A program made the position numbers and the translations under genes. This document shows, in pieces, positions 17,878 to 30,801 of a stretch of DNA of 64,000 nt; the stretch's first letter is position 1, and every line of letters begins with the position of its first letter. The DNA is from Nodosilinea sp. LEGE 06152 (GTDB taxonomy: Bacteria; Cyanobacteriota; Cyanobacteriia; Phormidesmidales; Phormidesmidaceae): assembly GCF_015207525.1 (NCBI RefSeq), contig NZ_JADEWR010000010.1, positions 159,660-223,659 on the forward strand. The letters run 5' to 3'. The notes under the pieces were generated by a model that was not told where the DNA came from, did not search any database, and saw only the letters and a program-made list of their open reading frames with translations.

Positions 17878-18078
17878 CTAGCGGAGCGAACCGGCTGGGT
17901 CAGCAATGTAATCAAAATTAGGTTCGAAGTTCCAGGGGCCGCGCTCGTCTTTGCCGCTGTCATCGGTAGAGGGATTGTAGTAAAGCTCTACGGTTTCATC
18001 CCAGTTGTTACCCTGGCTGTCGAGAAAGTGAGGCCCTATACCGCGCACGGCAAAGAGGGTGCTGTTATAGGCCTCGGT
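17878..18078 (-). pseudogene. Gene fragment, C-terminal end only
   Basis: In one minus-strand frame, an open stretch of 66 codons ends at TAG (17878-17880) and is preceded by an in-frame TAA at 18079-18081, with no start codon near its beginning. It reads FAVRGIGPHFLDSQGNNWDE and later ERGPWNFEPNFDYIADPAGS. The protein-like composition (W, Y, D-rich) suggests the tail of a formerly larger gene. I did not recognise the family. The rest of 17703-18237 holds no other gene I can support. Confidence 0.35.
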
Positions 18079-18237
18079 TTAAAGCTGAGCATGGCGATGA
18101 GACATGGCGATGAAAAATTAAGCTTCTGCCTAAAGAACAAGAGCTTCTAGTCCAGATGGCCCCACCCTTACCCCTCCCGGTTGGGACAGTCAAACATTTT
18201 CCAGTCGTTGTGTCTTAACGGTTTGGCGATGGCTGTA

Positions 18238-19023
18238 TCAGCCCAAGACTTCGCTCAAAAAGGTCATTAGGGCACGCCACGAACGGCGATCGGCCATAGC
18301 GTCGTAGCGATTGGCATCGCTCCACACCGTAAAGGCGTGGTCGACGCCGCCGTAGATTTCCATATCGAAGTCAGCTTCGGCGGCGTCTAGCTCGGCGGCG
18401 AGTTGGACGACATCGGCCATGGGGGCCGCGGAGTCGTCAGAGCCGTGAAGCACCAGAATGCGGCCTGGCGTTTGGCTGTAGTCTTGGCCCTCGGGGGTAT
18501 CAAAGCTGCCGTGGAACGATACAAACCCGTCCACATCCATGCCTGCGCGAGCCATTTCGAGCACGGCTGCCCCGCCAAAGCAGTAGCCAATTGCCACCAC
18601 CTGGCTGCCATCGACCCCTGGCTGAGCCTGAGCCTGAGCCAGACCGGCCATCAGCCGCGATCGCATAGTGCTGCGATCGGCATAAAGCATGCCGCTTTGA
18701 GCCCGCGACTCATCAGGGTTGGTAGGCCGCACTCCCTGACCATAGAGATCGACGGCAAAGGTTGCATAGCCTTGCTCGGCTAGCATCTGAGCCCGGCGTT
18801 TTTCGTAGTCGCCCAGGCCGTCCCAGTCGTGCACCAGCAGCACCACGGGCTGGCTGTCGCCAAAGCCCTCATTGATGGCAAAGTAGCCCTCAAAGGGTTG
18901 CCCATTGATGCTGTACACCACTGGCTCAGCCACAATATCAGCCTTTACCGCCGGGGCTAGGCCCATTGCAAACAGGGTGGTTACTACGGCGGCCAGCGCC
19001 ACCAGCCAAAATTTTCGTATCAC
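18238..19023 (-). CDS. Dienelactone hydrolase family protein, exported
   Basis: An alpha/beta hydrolase of 261 residues with a signal peptide (MIRKFWLVALAAVVTTLFAM... APAVKA), so probably periplasmic or thylakoid-lumen/outer-compartment located. The catalytic triad characteristic of the family is visible: Cys 148 in GYCFGGAAV, Asp 197 in LHGSDDSAAP, His 229 in GGVDHAFT. The oxyanion-side motif LLVHDWDGLGDYEKRRA is also present. Family members hydrolyse dienelactone and other esters or lactones; the natural substrate here is unknown. Monocistronic, with 232 bp of intergenic DNA upstream. Confidence 0.85.
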   Translation of the reverse strand: MIRKFWLVALAAVVTTLFAMGLAPAVKADIVAEPVVYSINGQPFEGYFAINEGFGDSQPVVLLVHDWDGLGDYEKRRAQMLAEQGYATFAVDLYGQGVRPTNPDESRAQSGMLYADRSTMRSRLMAGLAQAQAQPGVDGSQVVAIGYCFGGAAVLEMARAGMDVDGFVSFHGSFDTPEGQDYSQTPGRILVLHGSDDSAAPMADVVQLAAELDAAEADFDMEIYGGVDHAFTVWSDANRYDAMADRRSWRALMTFLSEVLG

Positions 19024-19255
19024 TGCAATCTCCTTAGCGTTGACAAACCCAGGTAATTAAAAGGCCCTCAGCGACAGTTTTCTTTTTTGAAAGAAAAATA
19101 GGGCCTGAGGTTGACTGTTTAAGCTAGCTGCAGGCTCTGGGGCATGAGGCCGCGATCGGCATTTCTCAAAACCTGACACAAACAAGCTAGCGCTGCCTCC
19201 AGTCCCTGATATCGTAAAGAAGTTTGAAGCTCAACGCAAAATTGCGCCTCTACCT

Positions 19256-19411
19256 ATGGAATGGACTGCTGACGCTGAAGCCCGACTTAAGGAGATTCCC
19301 TTCTTCGTGCGCCCCGCCGCCCGCAAGAAGATTGAAAAGTTTGCCCAAGACCAGGGCCTGGGGCAAATCACCGCTGAGGTTTACGAGGCCGCCAAAAAGC
19401 AGTTTGGCTGA
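19256..19411 (+). CDS. Small PCP-reductase-domain-like protein
   Basis: A 51-residue protein starting MEWTADAEARLKEIPFFVRP and ending AAKKQFG. It matches the small helical domain (PCP_red) found at the C-terminus of the light-independent protochlorophyllide reductase subunit ChlB and as free-standing proteins in cyanobacteria; features are the W-T-x-E/D-A-E-A-R-L opening and the I-P-F-F-V-R turn. The frame is open upstream (PDIVKKFEAQRKIAPLP) without another good start, and there is no clear ribosome site, so the N-terminus is uncertain. Function of the free-standing form is not known to me. Confidence 0.65.
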   Translation: MEWTADAEARLKEIPFFVRPAARKKIEKFAQDQGLGQITAEVYEAAKKQFG

Positions 19412-19469
19412 GGCGGCCCTGTACCTCAGTATTTGGCAAATGGCGTTCGCCCTTCCAAATAAGGGATAA

Positions 19470-21530
19470 CTACATCCCCAAATTCGCGGCCAAAAACGCC
19501 CACTTATCCGACACCTCTTCGATCACCTTGGCCGTCGGCTTACCCGCCCCGTGCCCCGCCTTCGTCTCAATGCGAATGAGCACCGGAGCCTCGCCCCCAT
19601 GGGCCGCCTGCAGCGCCGCCGCAAACTTAAAACTGTGGGCCGGCACCACCCGGTCATCGTGATCTGCCGTGGTGATCAGCGTCGCTGGGTAGGCCGTCCC
19701 CGGCTTCAGGTTGTGCAGCGGCGAATAGCCGTAGAGTACCTTAAACTCATCCTCGTTTTGGGGCGAGCCGTAGTCTGACTCCCAGGCCCAGCCAATGGTG
19801 AACTGGTTAAACCGCAGCATGTCCATCACCCCGACCGCAGGCAGCGCCGCCGCAAAGAGATCCGGGCGCTGGGTCATGCAGGCTCCCACCAGCAGGCCAC
19901 CGTTGCTGCCACCCGCGATCGCCAGCTTTGCCGCCGATGTATAGCCCTCAGCGATCAGCCACTCCGCCGCCGCAATAAAGTCGTCAAACACGTTCTGCTT
20001 ATTTAGCTTCGTGCCCGCCAGGTGCCACTCTTCGCCATACTCGCCACCGCCGCGCAGGTTCGGCATGGCGTACACGCCGCCCATCTCCATCCACACCAGG
20101 TTGCTGACCGAAAACGACGGCGTCAGCGAAATGCTGAAGCCGCCGTAGCCGTAGAGCAGCGTCGGGTTCTGCCCATTCAGCTCAATTCCGGTTTTGTGGG
20201 TAATAAACATCGGCACACGGGTGCCGTCTTTGCTGGTGTAAAACACCTGGGTGGTGGTGTAGGCACTGGGGTCAAAATCCACTTTCGGCTGGCGGTAGAG
20301 GGTGCTTTTGCCAGTCACCATGTCGTAGTGGTAGATCGTGGGCGGCACCGTAAAGCTGGTAAAGCTGTAGAAGGTTTCGGTATCTTCGCGCTTGCCGTCA
20401 AAGCCCCCCGCCGAGCCAATGCCGGGCAGTTCTACCTCTCGCACCAGTTCTCCAGTCAGCGAAAAAATGCGAATCGTGGTGTAGGCATCCTTGAGATAAT
20501 CGGCCACAAACTGGTGGTTGAGAATGCCCACCCCCTCCAGGGTGTCGTCGCTCTCGGGGATTATCTCCTGCCAGTGGGTGCGATTGGGCTGGGCAATATC
20601 GATCGCAATCAGCCGCCCCTTCGGTGCATCTAGATCCGTCGTAAACCAGAATAGCGCCCCCTCGTTATCGACAAAGCTGTAGCTGGCCTCAAACTCCGAA
20701 ATCAGCTCTACCACCGGGTTTTCTGGGTCGCTCAGGTCTTTGTAAAACACCAGGTTGTTGGGGTCAGTCCCCTTCCATACCGAAACGATCAAATAGCGCC
20801 CGTCTTCGGTGACGCCGCCACCAAAGCCCCACTCCTTTTGATCGGGGCGATCGTACACCAGCACATCCTCACTTTGAGGCGTACCCAGGCGATGGTAGTA
20901 AAGCTTTTGGTAGTAGTTCACCGCCTCCAGCTTGCTTGCCTCATCGGGCTCGTCGTAGCGGCTGTAGAAAAAGCCCTGGTGGTCGTGGCTCCACGACGCT
21001 CCCGAAAACTTCACCCACTTCAGCAGGTCGTCGGTATCCTCCCCGGTTTCAATGTCGCGCACGCGCCACTCCACCCAGTCAGACCCCGCGCTCGATAGGC
21101 CATAAGCCATGTAGGCCCCGTTCTCACTCACCTCCATGCCGCTGAGCGACACCGTGCCATCCTCCGACAGGGTGTTGGGGTCGAGCAGCATGCGGGGTTC
21201 GGCATCCAGGCTGGGCAGGGTGTAGAGCACGCTCTGGTTTTGCAGCCCGTCGTTTTTGAAGTAGAAGTATCGCCCGCCCCGCTTAAAGGGGGTGCTGTAG
21301 CGCTCGTAGTTCCAGATCTGGGTGAGGCGATCGTTGATTTCCCTTCGCTTCGATAGCGTTTGCAGATAGCCATCGGTGACTGTGTTCTGCGCGGCAATCC
21401 ACTCCTGACTGGCGGGCGATTGTGGGTCTTCAAGCCAGCGGTAGGGGTCGGGCACCATCACGCCGTGGTAGGTATCAACCTGGTCGTGCTGAGGGCTGGG
21501 GGGGTAGGCAAAAGTAGAGGAAGTCATCAT
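19470..21530 (-). CDS. Prolyl oligopeptidase, S9A family
   Basis: A serine peptidase of 686 residues that cleaves peptides after proline. No signal peptide, so cytosolic. The N-terminus (FAYPPSPQHDQVDTYHGVMV, PDPYRWLEDP) is the family start; the middle is the seven-bladed propeller; the C-terminal alpha/beta hydrolase domain has the nucleophile in GGSNGGLLVG (Ser 542), the Asp in ADHDDRVVP (about 625) and the His in KAGHGAGK (His 660). Length is normal. It is followed closely by the VapC-like gene (divergence of function, same strand) but that spacing does not suggest a shared role. Confidence 0.92.
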   Translation of the reverse strand: MMTSSTFAYPPSPQHDQVDTYHGVMVPDPYRWLEDPQSPASQEWIAAQNTVTDGYLQTLSKRREINDRLTQIWNYERYSTPFKRGGRYFYFKNDGLQNQSVLYTLPSLDAEPRMLLDPNTLSEDGTVSLSGMEVSENGAYMAYGLSSAGSDWVEWRVRDIETGEDTDDLLKWVKFSGASWSHDHQGFFYSRYDEPDEASKLEAVNYYQKLYYHRLGTPQSEDVLVYDRPDQKEWGFGGGVTEDGRYLIVSVWKGTDPNNLVFYKDLSDPENPVVELISEFEASYSFVDNEGALFWFTTDLDAPKGRLIAIDIAQPNRTHWQEIIPESDDTLEGVGILNHQFVADYLKDAYTTIRIFSLTGELVREVELPGIGSAGGFDGKREDTETFYSFTSFTVPPTIYHYDMVTGKSTLYRQPKVDFDPSAYTTTQVFYTSKDGTRVPMFITHKTGIELNGQNPTLLYGYGGFSISLTPSFSVSNLVWMEMGGVYAMPNLRGGGEYGEEWHLAGTKLNKQNVFDDFIAAAEWLIAEGYTSAAKLAIAGGSNGGLLVGACMTQRPDLFAAALPAVGVMDMLRFNQFTIGWAWESDYGSPQNEDEFKVLYGYSPLHNLKPGTAYPATLITTADHDDRVVPAHSFKFAAALQAAHGGEAPVLIRIETKAGHGAGKPTAKVIEEVSDKWAFLAANLGM

Positions 21531-21539
21531 TTCTAATCG

Positions 21540-21968
21540 CTAAGACCAATTTTCAATAGCTACGATATTTGAATGCGCAGGGCTAACCGCATTAACGAGT
21601 TTGCTGTCGCCAGTTACAAACAGGCACTGATGACGCAGGGAAAGTGCTACATATAGCGAGTCATACACGGTTCTTTGGTATTCTCTTGCAAAGTGGTAGG
21701 CATCATTGAGTAACAAGGAGGATGGCGTAACTGAAAAGGTAATCAACTGAAACGTTTTTAAAATATCTTTTGCATGCTGTTCGGATAGCTCCTGAAACCT
21801 ATTTAGTTTCCAGACAATATTTCCAATCTCTGCATAGATTAGATCTGGAACAAGTAAATCGAGTTCTCCTTCTTGATAGGCGCTCAGAATTTGGCGAGAT
21901 TTGTCAGAATGCTTCTGAGGAATAAACCACTTGATGGCGACACTGCTATCAACAACAATTTTTGCCAC
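21540..21968 (-). CDS. PIN-domain ribonuclease, VapC-type toxin
   Basis: A 142-residue PIN-domain protein. The four conserved acidic residues of the family are present: Asp 7 (VVDSSVAIKWF), Glu 47 (LIYAEIGN), Asp 103 (VYDSLYVALS) and Asp 121 (VTGDSKLV). VapC toxins cleave RNA and are held inactive by a paired antitoxin (established for the family). It lies 2 bp after the partner gene's stop, the usual toxin-antitoxin arrangement. Target RNA unknown. Confidence 0.85.
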   Translation of the reverse strand: MAKIVVDSSVAIKWFIPQKHSDKSRQILSAYQEGELDLLVPDLIYAEIGNIVWKLNRFQELSEQHAKDILKTFQLITFSVTPSSLLLNDAYHFAREYQRTVYDSLYVALSLRHQCLFVTGDSKLVNAVSPAHSNIVAIENWS

Positions 21969-21970
21969 AG

Positions 21971-22276
21971 CTATCTTGCTCGATCTTCACAAATCAGTTC
22001 GGTGCTGTCAGAAAAGTTGCCATGCTCCTTGAACAATTTGGCGCGTAGATCGTCAATTTGAAGGACAACTGTGTGACGAATCCGATCTGGGTGATCATTT
22101 GCGCTGGTTGCTTCAAGCGCTGGACCAGATATCTGCTCTGCGGAGACAGCTGCGATCGCGGCTCCATTCCCCAATGTTTGATACAGGCGGTTGAGGGTTT
22201 CCAGTAGAGCAGTTTGCTCTTCCATGGGCAAAGCTCGAACTACTTCAATAATAGAGTTGACTAGCTGAGTATTCAT
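21971..22276 (-). CDS. Putative antitoxin of the PIN-domain pair
   Basis: A 101-residue protein immediately upstream of the VapC-like gene. Start chosen at ATG 22276 (MNTQLVNSIIEVVRALPMEE); an earlier ATG at 22312 is possible. The N-terminal half is helical (PMEEQTALLETLNRL) and the C-terminal half charged (RAKLFKEHGNFSDSTELICE), the region expected to cover the toxin active site. No recognised DNA-binding fold such as AbrB or RHH was clear. Antitoxin role inferred from the gene order and 2-bp spacing. Confidence 0.6.
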   Translation of the reverse strand: MNTQLVNSIIEVVRALPMEEQTALLETLNRLYQTLGNGAAIAAVSAEQISGPALEATSANDHPDRIRHTVVLQIDDLRAKLFKEHGNFSDSTELICEDRAR

Positions 22277-22412
22277 AGCTGCCTCAGATTTCCGTGTCTC
22301 TAGTGTACGCAATTGACTTCGGACGGCGGGGGATATGGTTGCTGAAGGGTATGGCGCTGCACTGAGCCCACAGCAGCGCTACACTAGCCACCGGGCGATT
22401 TTAGAGAACTGA

Positions 22413-24500
<2,088 letters not shown>

Positions 24501-24973
24501 ACTAATTTCGGTCAGCTTTGGATCATTACAGCCCCGGCCATCAGCAGAATCTTCAGGCTGACCACGGCTGGAAACCTGTTGCGGCCAACCGCGAAATTAG
24601 GTCGAGTTATTGTCAGCTTCTTCAGTAAAGCTACAGATTGAGAATCATCCCAGGGCGAACTAGTATTGGGCAACCATCGCTTTATTGATGACAATCGGTT
24701 TCGATTTAGGTGCTTTTAGCCTTTTTCAGCATGTATTTCCTCCTTCTGTTTGAATTGAGCAGCATAAAATTGCCCATAATGTATAGGAGACAAATGGCCG
24801 TGAGTAGTGCTTTCTTGCTGCCATCGGGCTCAAAATCGTCGCTCTAAGTAATAAAGCTTACTGGTTGTGGTGTTGACGAAAGTAACCCGTATTGGTAGGC
24901 ACTGGCTCGACAGCGCTGCTGATTTGAGTTCAACCAGGGGGCAGCGCCTAGACCTCCCTGCATTTGAAATCGT
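24501..24973. other. Intergenic region between ligA and the EAL gene
   Basis: About 470 bp without a gene I can support. A minus-strand frame of about 60 codons (24512-24694) starts with TTG and has no family-like features. Near 24730-24745 (minus strand) an AGGAGG-like site precedes ATG, but that frame closes after eight codons (MLKKAKST). It may hold decayed sequence. Base composition is AT-richer than both neighbours. Confidence 0.4.
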
Positions 24974-24989
24974 TTGCAATACTGCGGTG

Positions 24990-25020
24990 GAGTACTGGTT
25001 AGAGTACTGGTGGAGTACTG
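24990..25020 (+). repeat. Three direct copies of GAGTACTG before the EAL gene
   Basis: Copies at 24990-24997, 25002-25009 and 25013-25020, each containing the palindrome AGTACT, spaced 12 and 11 bp and ending just before the chosen start at 25025. The near-helical spacing suggests a regulator binding array, or simply small slippage repeats. Confidence 0.4.
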
Positions 25021-25024
25021 CTCA

Positions 25025-26287
25025 ATGGACGAAAAATCGATTTTTGACTCGACGGCAACACCTAGCAATCTAAGTCTCATCCCCTATCTTTTTTTATCGG
25101 CATCTAGTTCGGGGAATGGGTCGATCGATGAGGTGGTCATTGACGCGCTGTGCGCCATTCGCCTGCACTTCGATATGGAGGTGGCGTTTGTAGCGGAATT
25201 TGTCGAAGGCAGACGCCGATTTCGCTACATCGATTCATCCCTAGAGAATACGCCCATTGCCGTAGGAGACTCAGACCCGCTGGAGGAGAGCTACTGCCAG
25301 CGCGTTGTCGACGGTCGGCTGCCCCAGCTAATTCACGATGCCACCAAACTTCCCGCCGCCCTGGAGTTAGAGGCCACTACTGCCCTGCCTGTAGGCGCTC
25401 ACCTCAGCATTCCCCTGCGGTTGAGCAACGGGCAGGTCTACGGCACCTTTTGCTGCTTTAGCACCCAGCCCAACCCTTCCCTAGGCGATCGCGATCTGTC
25501 GATTATGCAGCTGTTTGCCGACTTTACCGCCCGGCAGATCGGGCGCGAGCTAGACGCCGCCCAGGCACACCAGGAAATGGCTCAGCGAGTGACAACCGTG
25601 CTCGAGTCCAGCGCGTTTACCCTTGTCTACCAGCCCATCGTTCGCCTGGCCGACCGCAAGATTATTGGCTTTGAGGCCCTGACCCGGTTTTGGTCGCGGC
25701 CCATTCGCAGCCCCCACATCTGGTTTGCCGAGGCCTCCGAGGTAGGCCGCAGCGAACAGCTCGAAATGGCGGCGATCGCCAAAGCCCTAGAGGGTCTGAG
25801 CACCATTCCTGACGATGTTTACCTCTCGGTCAATGTATCGCCTGACAACATTCTTAGCGGTGCCGTCAACCGCGTGCTTCAGGATGTGCCCCTGCACCGC
25901 ATCGTGCTAGAAGTGACCGAGCATGTCGCCATTCCTGACTACTCGCAGTTTGGTGAACGGCTGGCCCCCCTGCGCGATCGCGGCGTGCGCCTGGCCGTAG
26001 ACGATGCTGGGGCCGGCTACGCTAGTTTCCTCCATATTCTTCAGCTCAATCCAGACATTATTAAGCTCGACATCAGCCTCATTCGCAACATCGACACCGA
26101 CCACACCCGCCGAGCGCTGACCGCCGCCCTGGTCGGGTTTGCCCAACAAACCAACAGCTACATTGTCGCCGAAGGCGTCGAAACGCCCTCCGAACTAACC
26201 GCCCTGCAGCAGCTCCAGGTCAACATCGTCCAGGGCTATCTGCTGGGGTACCCGCTTCCTCTGGGTGAAGTCGCCGCGCTGTTTTAG
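25025..26287 (+). CDS. GAF-EAL c-di-GMP phosphodiesterase
   Basis: A cytoplasmic sensor-effector of 420 residues. Residues about 40-170 form a GAF-like sensory domain (IRLHFDMEVAFVAEF, SIPLRLSNGQVYGTFCCFS). Residues about 185-415 form an EAL domain with all usual metal and catalytic motifs: FEALTRF, NVSPDN, LEVTEHV, VDDAGAGYA, IKLD, AEGVET and QGYLLGYP, so hydrolysis of cyclic di-GMP is likely retained. No GGDEF domain. ATG 25025 is preferred; the in-frame ATG at 24974 would translate the GAGTACTG repeats. The ligand of the GAF domain is unknown. Confidence 0.85.
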   Translation: MDEKSIFDSTATPSNLSLIPYLFLSASSSGNGSIDEVVIDALCAIRLHFDMEVAFVAEFVEGRRRFRYIDSSLENTPIAVGDSDPLEESYCQRVVDGRLPQLIHDATKLPAALELEATTALPVGAHLSIPLRLSNGQVYGTFCCFSTQPNPSLGDRDLSIMQLFADFTARQIGRELDAAQAHQEMAQRVTTVLESSAFTLVYQPIVRLADRKIIGFEALTRFWSRPIRSPHIWFAEASEVGRSEQLEMAAIAKALEGLSTIPDDVYLSVNVSPDNILSGAVNRVLQDVPLHRIVLEVTEHVAIPDYSQFGERLAPLRDRGVRLAVDDAGAGYASFLHILQLNPDIIKLDISLIRNIDTDHTRRALTAALVGFAQQTNSYIVAEGVETPSELTALQQLQVNIVQGYLLGYPLPLGEVAALF

Positions 26288-26544
26288 TGACGTAGGCGCG
26301 TAGCCCGCCGAGCCAGGGGTGAGTCAGTATGGGTTTCGGGTTTCGGGTCTACGGCAGTCCTTGCCCCGTTCACCTGAAACCCTAAACCTTTAGCGCAGCA
26401 CAGCACTGGGCAAGGGCATCTAGAGCCGCCAGTCGCCCATTCGGTAGCTTGTGCGATCGCACCGACCGGGCCACCGTGTATCCTATAAAGTCAGCTTGAT
26501 CACAGCACTTGCCCAGCCCCACCCAACCCCAAGGAGACAGCGCT

Positions 26545-28452
<1,908 letters not shown>

Positions 28453-28469
28453 TTGAAATAAGCCCTAGG

Positions 28470-30605
28470 TTGAGAGCCCTCTGCGTGTCCCTGCATGGCC
28501 TGTCTTTTCGCAACCAGTACCGCAGCAATCGCCAGAATTTGCTGAAGGATTTTTATGTACCTTGCCTAAAGCGGTCAGTCACCTACGACAGGGCGGTAGG
28601 GTTTTTCTCCAGTAGCTCACTGTCTTTAGCAGCTCAGGGGCTTACTGAGTTTGTTCACGGCAATGGTCGAATGCGGCTAGTCGCTTCCCCCCACCTATCG
28701 CCAGAGGATATTGACGCTATTCAGTCGGGGCTGCGAGAGAGAGAAGAGGTTATTACCACAGCCCTAACGAGCGAGCTAAGCCAAGATTTTGAGGGCGTTG
28801 TGGGTAACCGCATCGCTTGTCTGTCTTGGCTTTTAACCTATGGTCTGCTTGAGATCAAAATTGCTGTGGTCAAGAATCTCCAAAACTATGGCATTTATCA
28901 CGAAAAGCTGGGGATCTTTACGGATGCTGAGGGTAGCCAGGTCGCTTTTGCTGGCTCAGCTAATGAGAGTGCTAGGGCCTATGAATGTAACTTTGAATGT
29001 ATTGATGTCTTTCGGTCTTGGCAGCCTGGAGATGACGATCGCATTGCTGAGAAGCTAGAGAACTTTGAGGAGCTGTGGCAAAACCGCACCCCTGAGCTGG
29101 AGGTGCTGGAGTTTCCTGAAGCGGCTCGACGAAAACTACTGGAAAAGTGTCCGGATCATCCGCCTGATTTTGCCCAGGAAGTTGAGGGCTCTATTAAAGC
29201 GGCTAATCCGACTGAGCAATACCACATTATTCCTGGCGTGCCGATCGCACCCCCTTCGCTAGTGCTGAGAGATTATCAGCAACAGGCGATCGCCAACTGG
29301 CTTGCCAATAAAGGGTGCGGCACGCTGAAGATGGCGACGGGCAGTGGCAAGACGATTACGGCGCTTGCGATCGCAGCAGCACTCTACCAAAAGTGCCAAG
29401 CTCAGGATAAACCTCTAAAAGTTTTACTGATTGTCTGTCCCTATCGCCATCTAGTGACCCAATGGGCAGAGGAATGCCGCAAATTTAATCTGGCCCCCGT
29501 TCTGGCTTTTGATCGAGCGCAGACTTGGCAAAGCGAACTCCAAGCCCAGCTTTTAGCAGTGCTGGGCGAACGGCAGCCCTTCGTTACCATCATCACCACT
29601 AACGCGACCTTGCGCCAAGCTTCCTTGCAATCGCAGCTGACGTTTCTGCCCCAGTTGGCGATGATAATTGGTGACGAGGCCCACAATCTGGGCGCAGAGA
29701 ACCTCGCTAGCGCTCTACCCGAGGCGGTTAAGCTGCGGCTGGCCCTGTCAGCGACCCCAGAGCGTCAATTTGATGAAGTTGGTACAGAGCGCATCTTTGA
29801 TTATTTTGGGCCAGTGCTAGAGCCCGAGTTTACCCTACGAGATGCGATTCAGGCGGGGGCACTGGTGCAGTACACCTACACCCCAATTTTGATCGAGCTA
29901 ACCCCCGAGGAGGTTGAGCGGTACGCCGAGCTGACGGTAGCTATTGGGCGGGCCATGGGCATTGGCGGCAGAGATGACAACACGGCCCTAGAACGACTGC
30001 TGTTTGAGCGGGCTAGGCTAATTTGCACCGCCGAGAACAAGCTCACCCAGTTGAGAGCACTGATGGCTAATCGACTCAACACCGACCACACTCTGTTTTA
30101 CTGTGGCGATGGCTCGGTAGAAGACGAAACTACCGATGAAAGCCGACGCCAGCTGGAGGCGGTAACAGAGCTGTTAAAGTACCGTCTGGGCTACGAGGTT
30201 GAGCCCTACATTGCTGAGACCACTCTGGGCGAACGGGATGACCTGCGCTATGCCTTTGAAAAAGGGCATCTCAAGGGGCTGGTGGCGATTCGCTGTCTAG
30301 ACGAAGGGGTGGATATTCCGGCTATTCGCACCGCCGTGATTTTGGCCAGCAGCAGCAACCCGCGCCAGTTCATTCAGCGGCGGGGGCGCATTTTGCGGCG
30401 ATCGCCAGGCAAAGACCAGGCCGAGCTGTTTGACATGCTGGTGGTGCCTCCCGATCTGGGCGGGGAATATTGGCAGATAGAGCGACGGGTGCTGCGCGGC
30501 GAGCTGACCCGATTTGTGGAATTTGCCGATCTGGCGCTGAACGCTGGGGAAGCGCGTAAAATTCTGTATCCCCTGCAAGCACGATATGACTTGTTAGATT
30601 TGTGA
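28470..30605 (+). CDS. Dnd-associated restriction helicase (PLD-like + DEAH helicase)
   Basis: A 711-residue protein matching the pattern of the phosphorothioation-system restriction enzyme family. The N-terminus (LKDFYVPCLKRSVTYDRAVG, SSSLSLAAQGL, RLVASPHLSPEDI) is the family opening. A phospholipase D-like module follows, with HEKLGIF near residue 144 and GSANES. A superfamily 2 helicase comes next: Walker A ATGSGKT near residue 289, DEAH near 402, LSATPER, and QRRGRILRRSPGK. The start is uncertain (TTG 28470 or GTG 28485; no ATG precedes conserved residues). First gene of a probable operon with the 58-aa gene (19-bp gap) and the SMC-like ATPase. It would act in DNA cleavage or remodelling of unmodified DNA (inference). 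Confidence 0.78.
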   Translation: MRALCVSLHGLSFRNQYRSNRQNLLKDFYVPCLKRSVTYDRAVGFFSSSSLSLAAQGLTEFVHGNGRMRLVASPHLSPEDIDAIQSGLREREEVITTALTSELSQDFEGVVGNRIACLSWLLTYGLLEIKIAVVKNLQNYGIYHEKLGIFTDAEGSQVAFAGSANESARAYECNFECIDVFRSWQPGDDDRIAEKLENFEELWQNRTPELEVLEFPEAARRKLLEKCPDHPPDFAQEVEGSIKAANPTEQYHIIPGVPIAPPSLVLRDYQQQAIANWLANKGCGTLKMATGSGKTITALAIAAALYQKCQAQDKPLKVLLIVCPYRHLVTQWAEECRKFNLAPVLAFDRAQTWQSELQAQLLAVLGERQPFVTIITTNATLRQASLQSQLTFLPQLAMIIGDEAHNLGAENLASALPEAVKLRLALSATPERQFDEVGTERIFDYFGPVLEPEFTLRDAIQAGALVQYTYTPILIELTPEEVERYAELTVAIGRAMGIGGRDDNTALERLLFERARLICTAENKLTQLRALMANRLNTDHTLFYCGDGSVEDETTDESRRQLEAVTELLKYRLGYEVEPYIAETTLGERDDLRYAFEKGHLKGLVAIRCLDEGVDIPAIRTAVILASSSNPRQFIQRRGRILRRSPGKDQAELFDMLVVPPDLGGEYWQIERRVLRGELTRFVEFADLALNAGEARKILYPLQARYDLLDL

Positions 30606-30624
30606 TCCACCCCACTACCCCACC

Positions 30625-30801
30625 ATGCCTTCTCCCACTAACCCCAGCCAGGAAGACATCGAAGAACCAATTACCACGGCTCCCCCGGAGGTGGAGCGCA
30701 TCATTCGGGAGGTGATTCGGCTGGAGAAAGCTAATTTGTCGAGCGATCGCCCCCGCATTCGAGCCGACGTGCTCAAGATCATTAAGGACACGATCAAATG
30801 A
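30625..30801 (+). CDS. 58-residue linker protein of the Dnd restriction operon
   Basis: A small acidic/basic helical protein: disordered N-terminus (PSPTNPSQEDIEEPITTAPP) then one amphipathic region (EVERIIREVIRLEKANLSSD) and a basic end (ADVLKIIKDTIK). Its TGA overlaps the ATG of the SMC-like ATPase gene (ATGA), showing translational coupling. Probably a stable part of a helicase/ATPase complex; inferred only from position and coupling. Confidence 0.65.
   Translation: MPSPTNPSQEDIEEPITTAPPEVERIIREVIRLEKANLSSDRPRIRADVLKIIKDTIK

Noticed and set aside
17766..17963. Minus-strand frame of 65 codons near the gene fragment
   Set aside because: Overlaps the better-supported fragment frame and has no start signal or protein-like pattern.
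19060..19130. Inverted-repeat sequence upstream of the dienelactone hydrolase gene
   Set aside because: Arms are imperfect (CCTCAG/CTGAGG and TTTTCTTT/AAAGAAAA) and lie at the 5' side of the gene, so a terminator role is not supported.
24512..24694. Minus-strand frame of 60 codons between ligA and the EAL gene
   Set aside because: TTG start, no family-like features and no good ribosome site; the surrounding region is AT-rich and looks non-coding.
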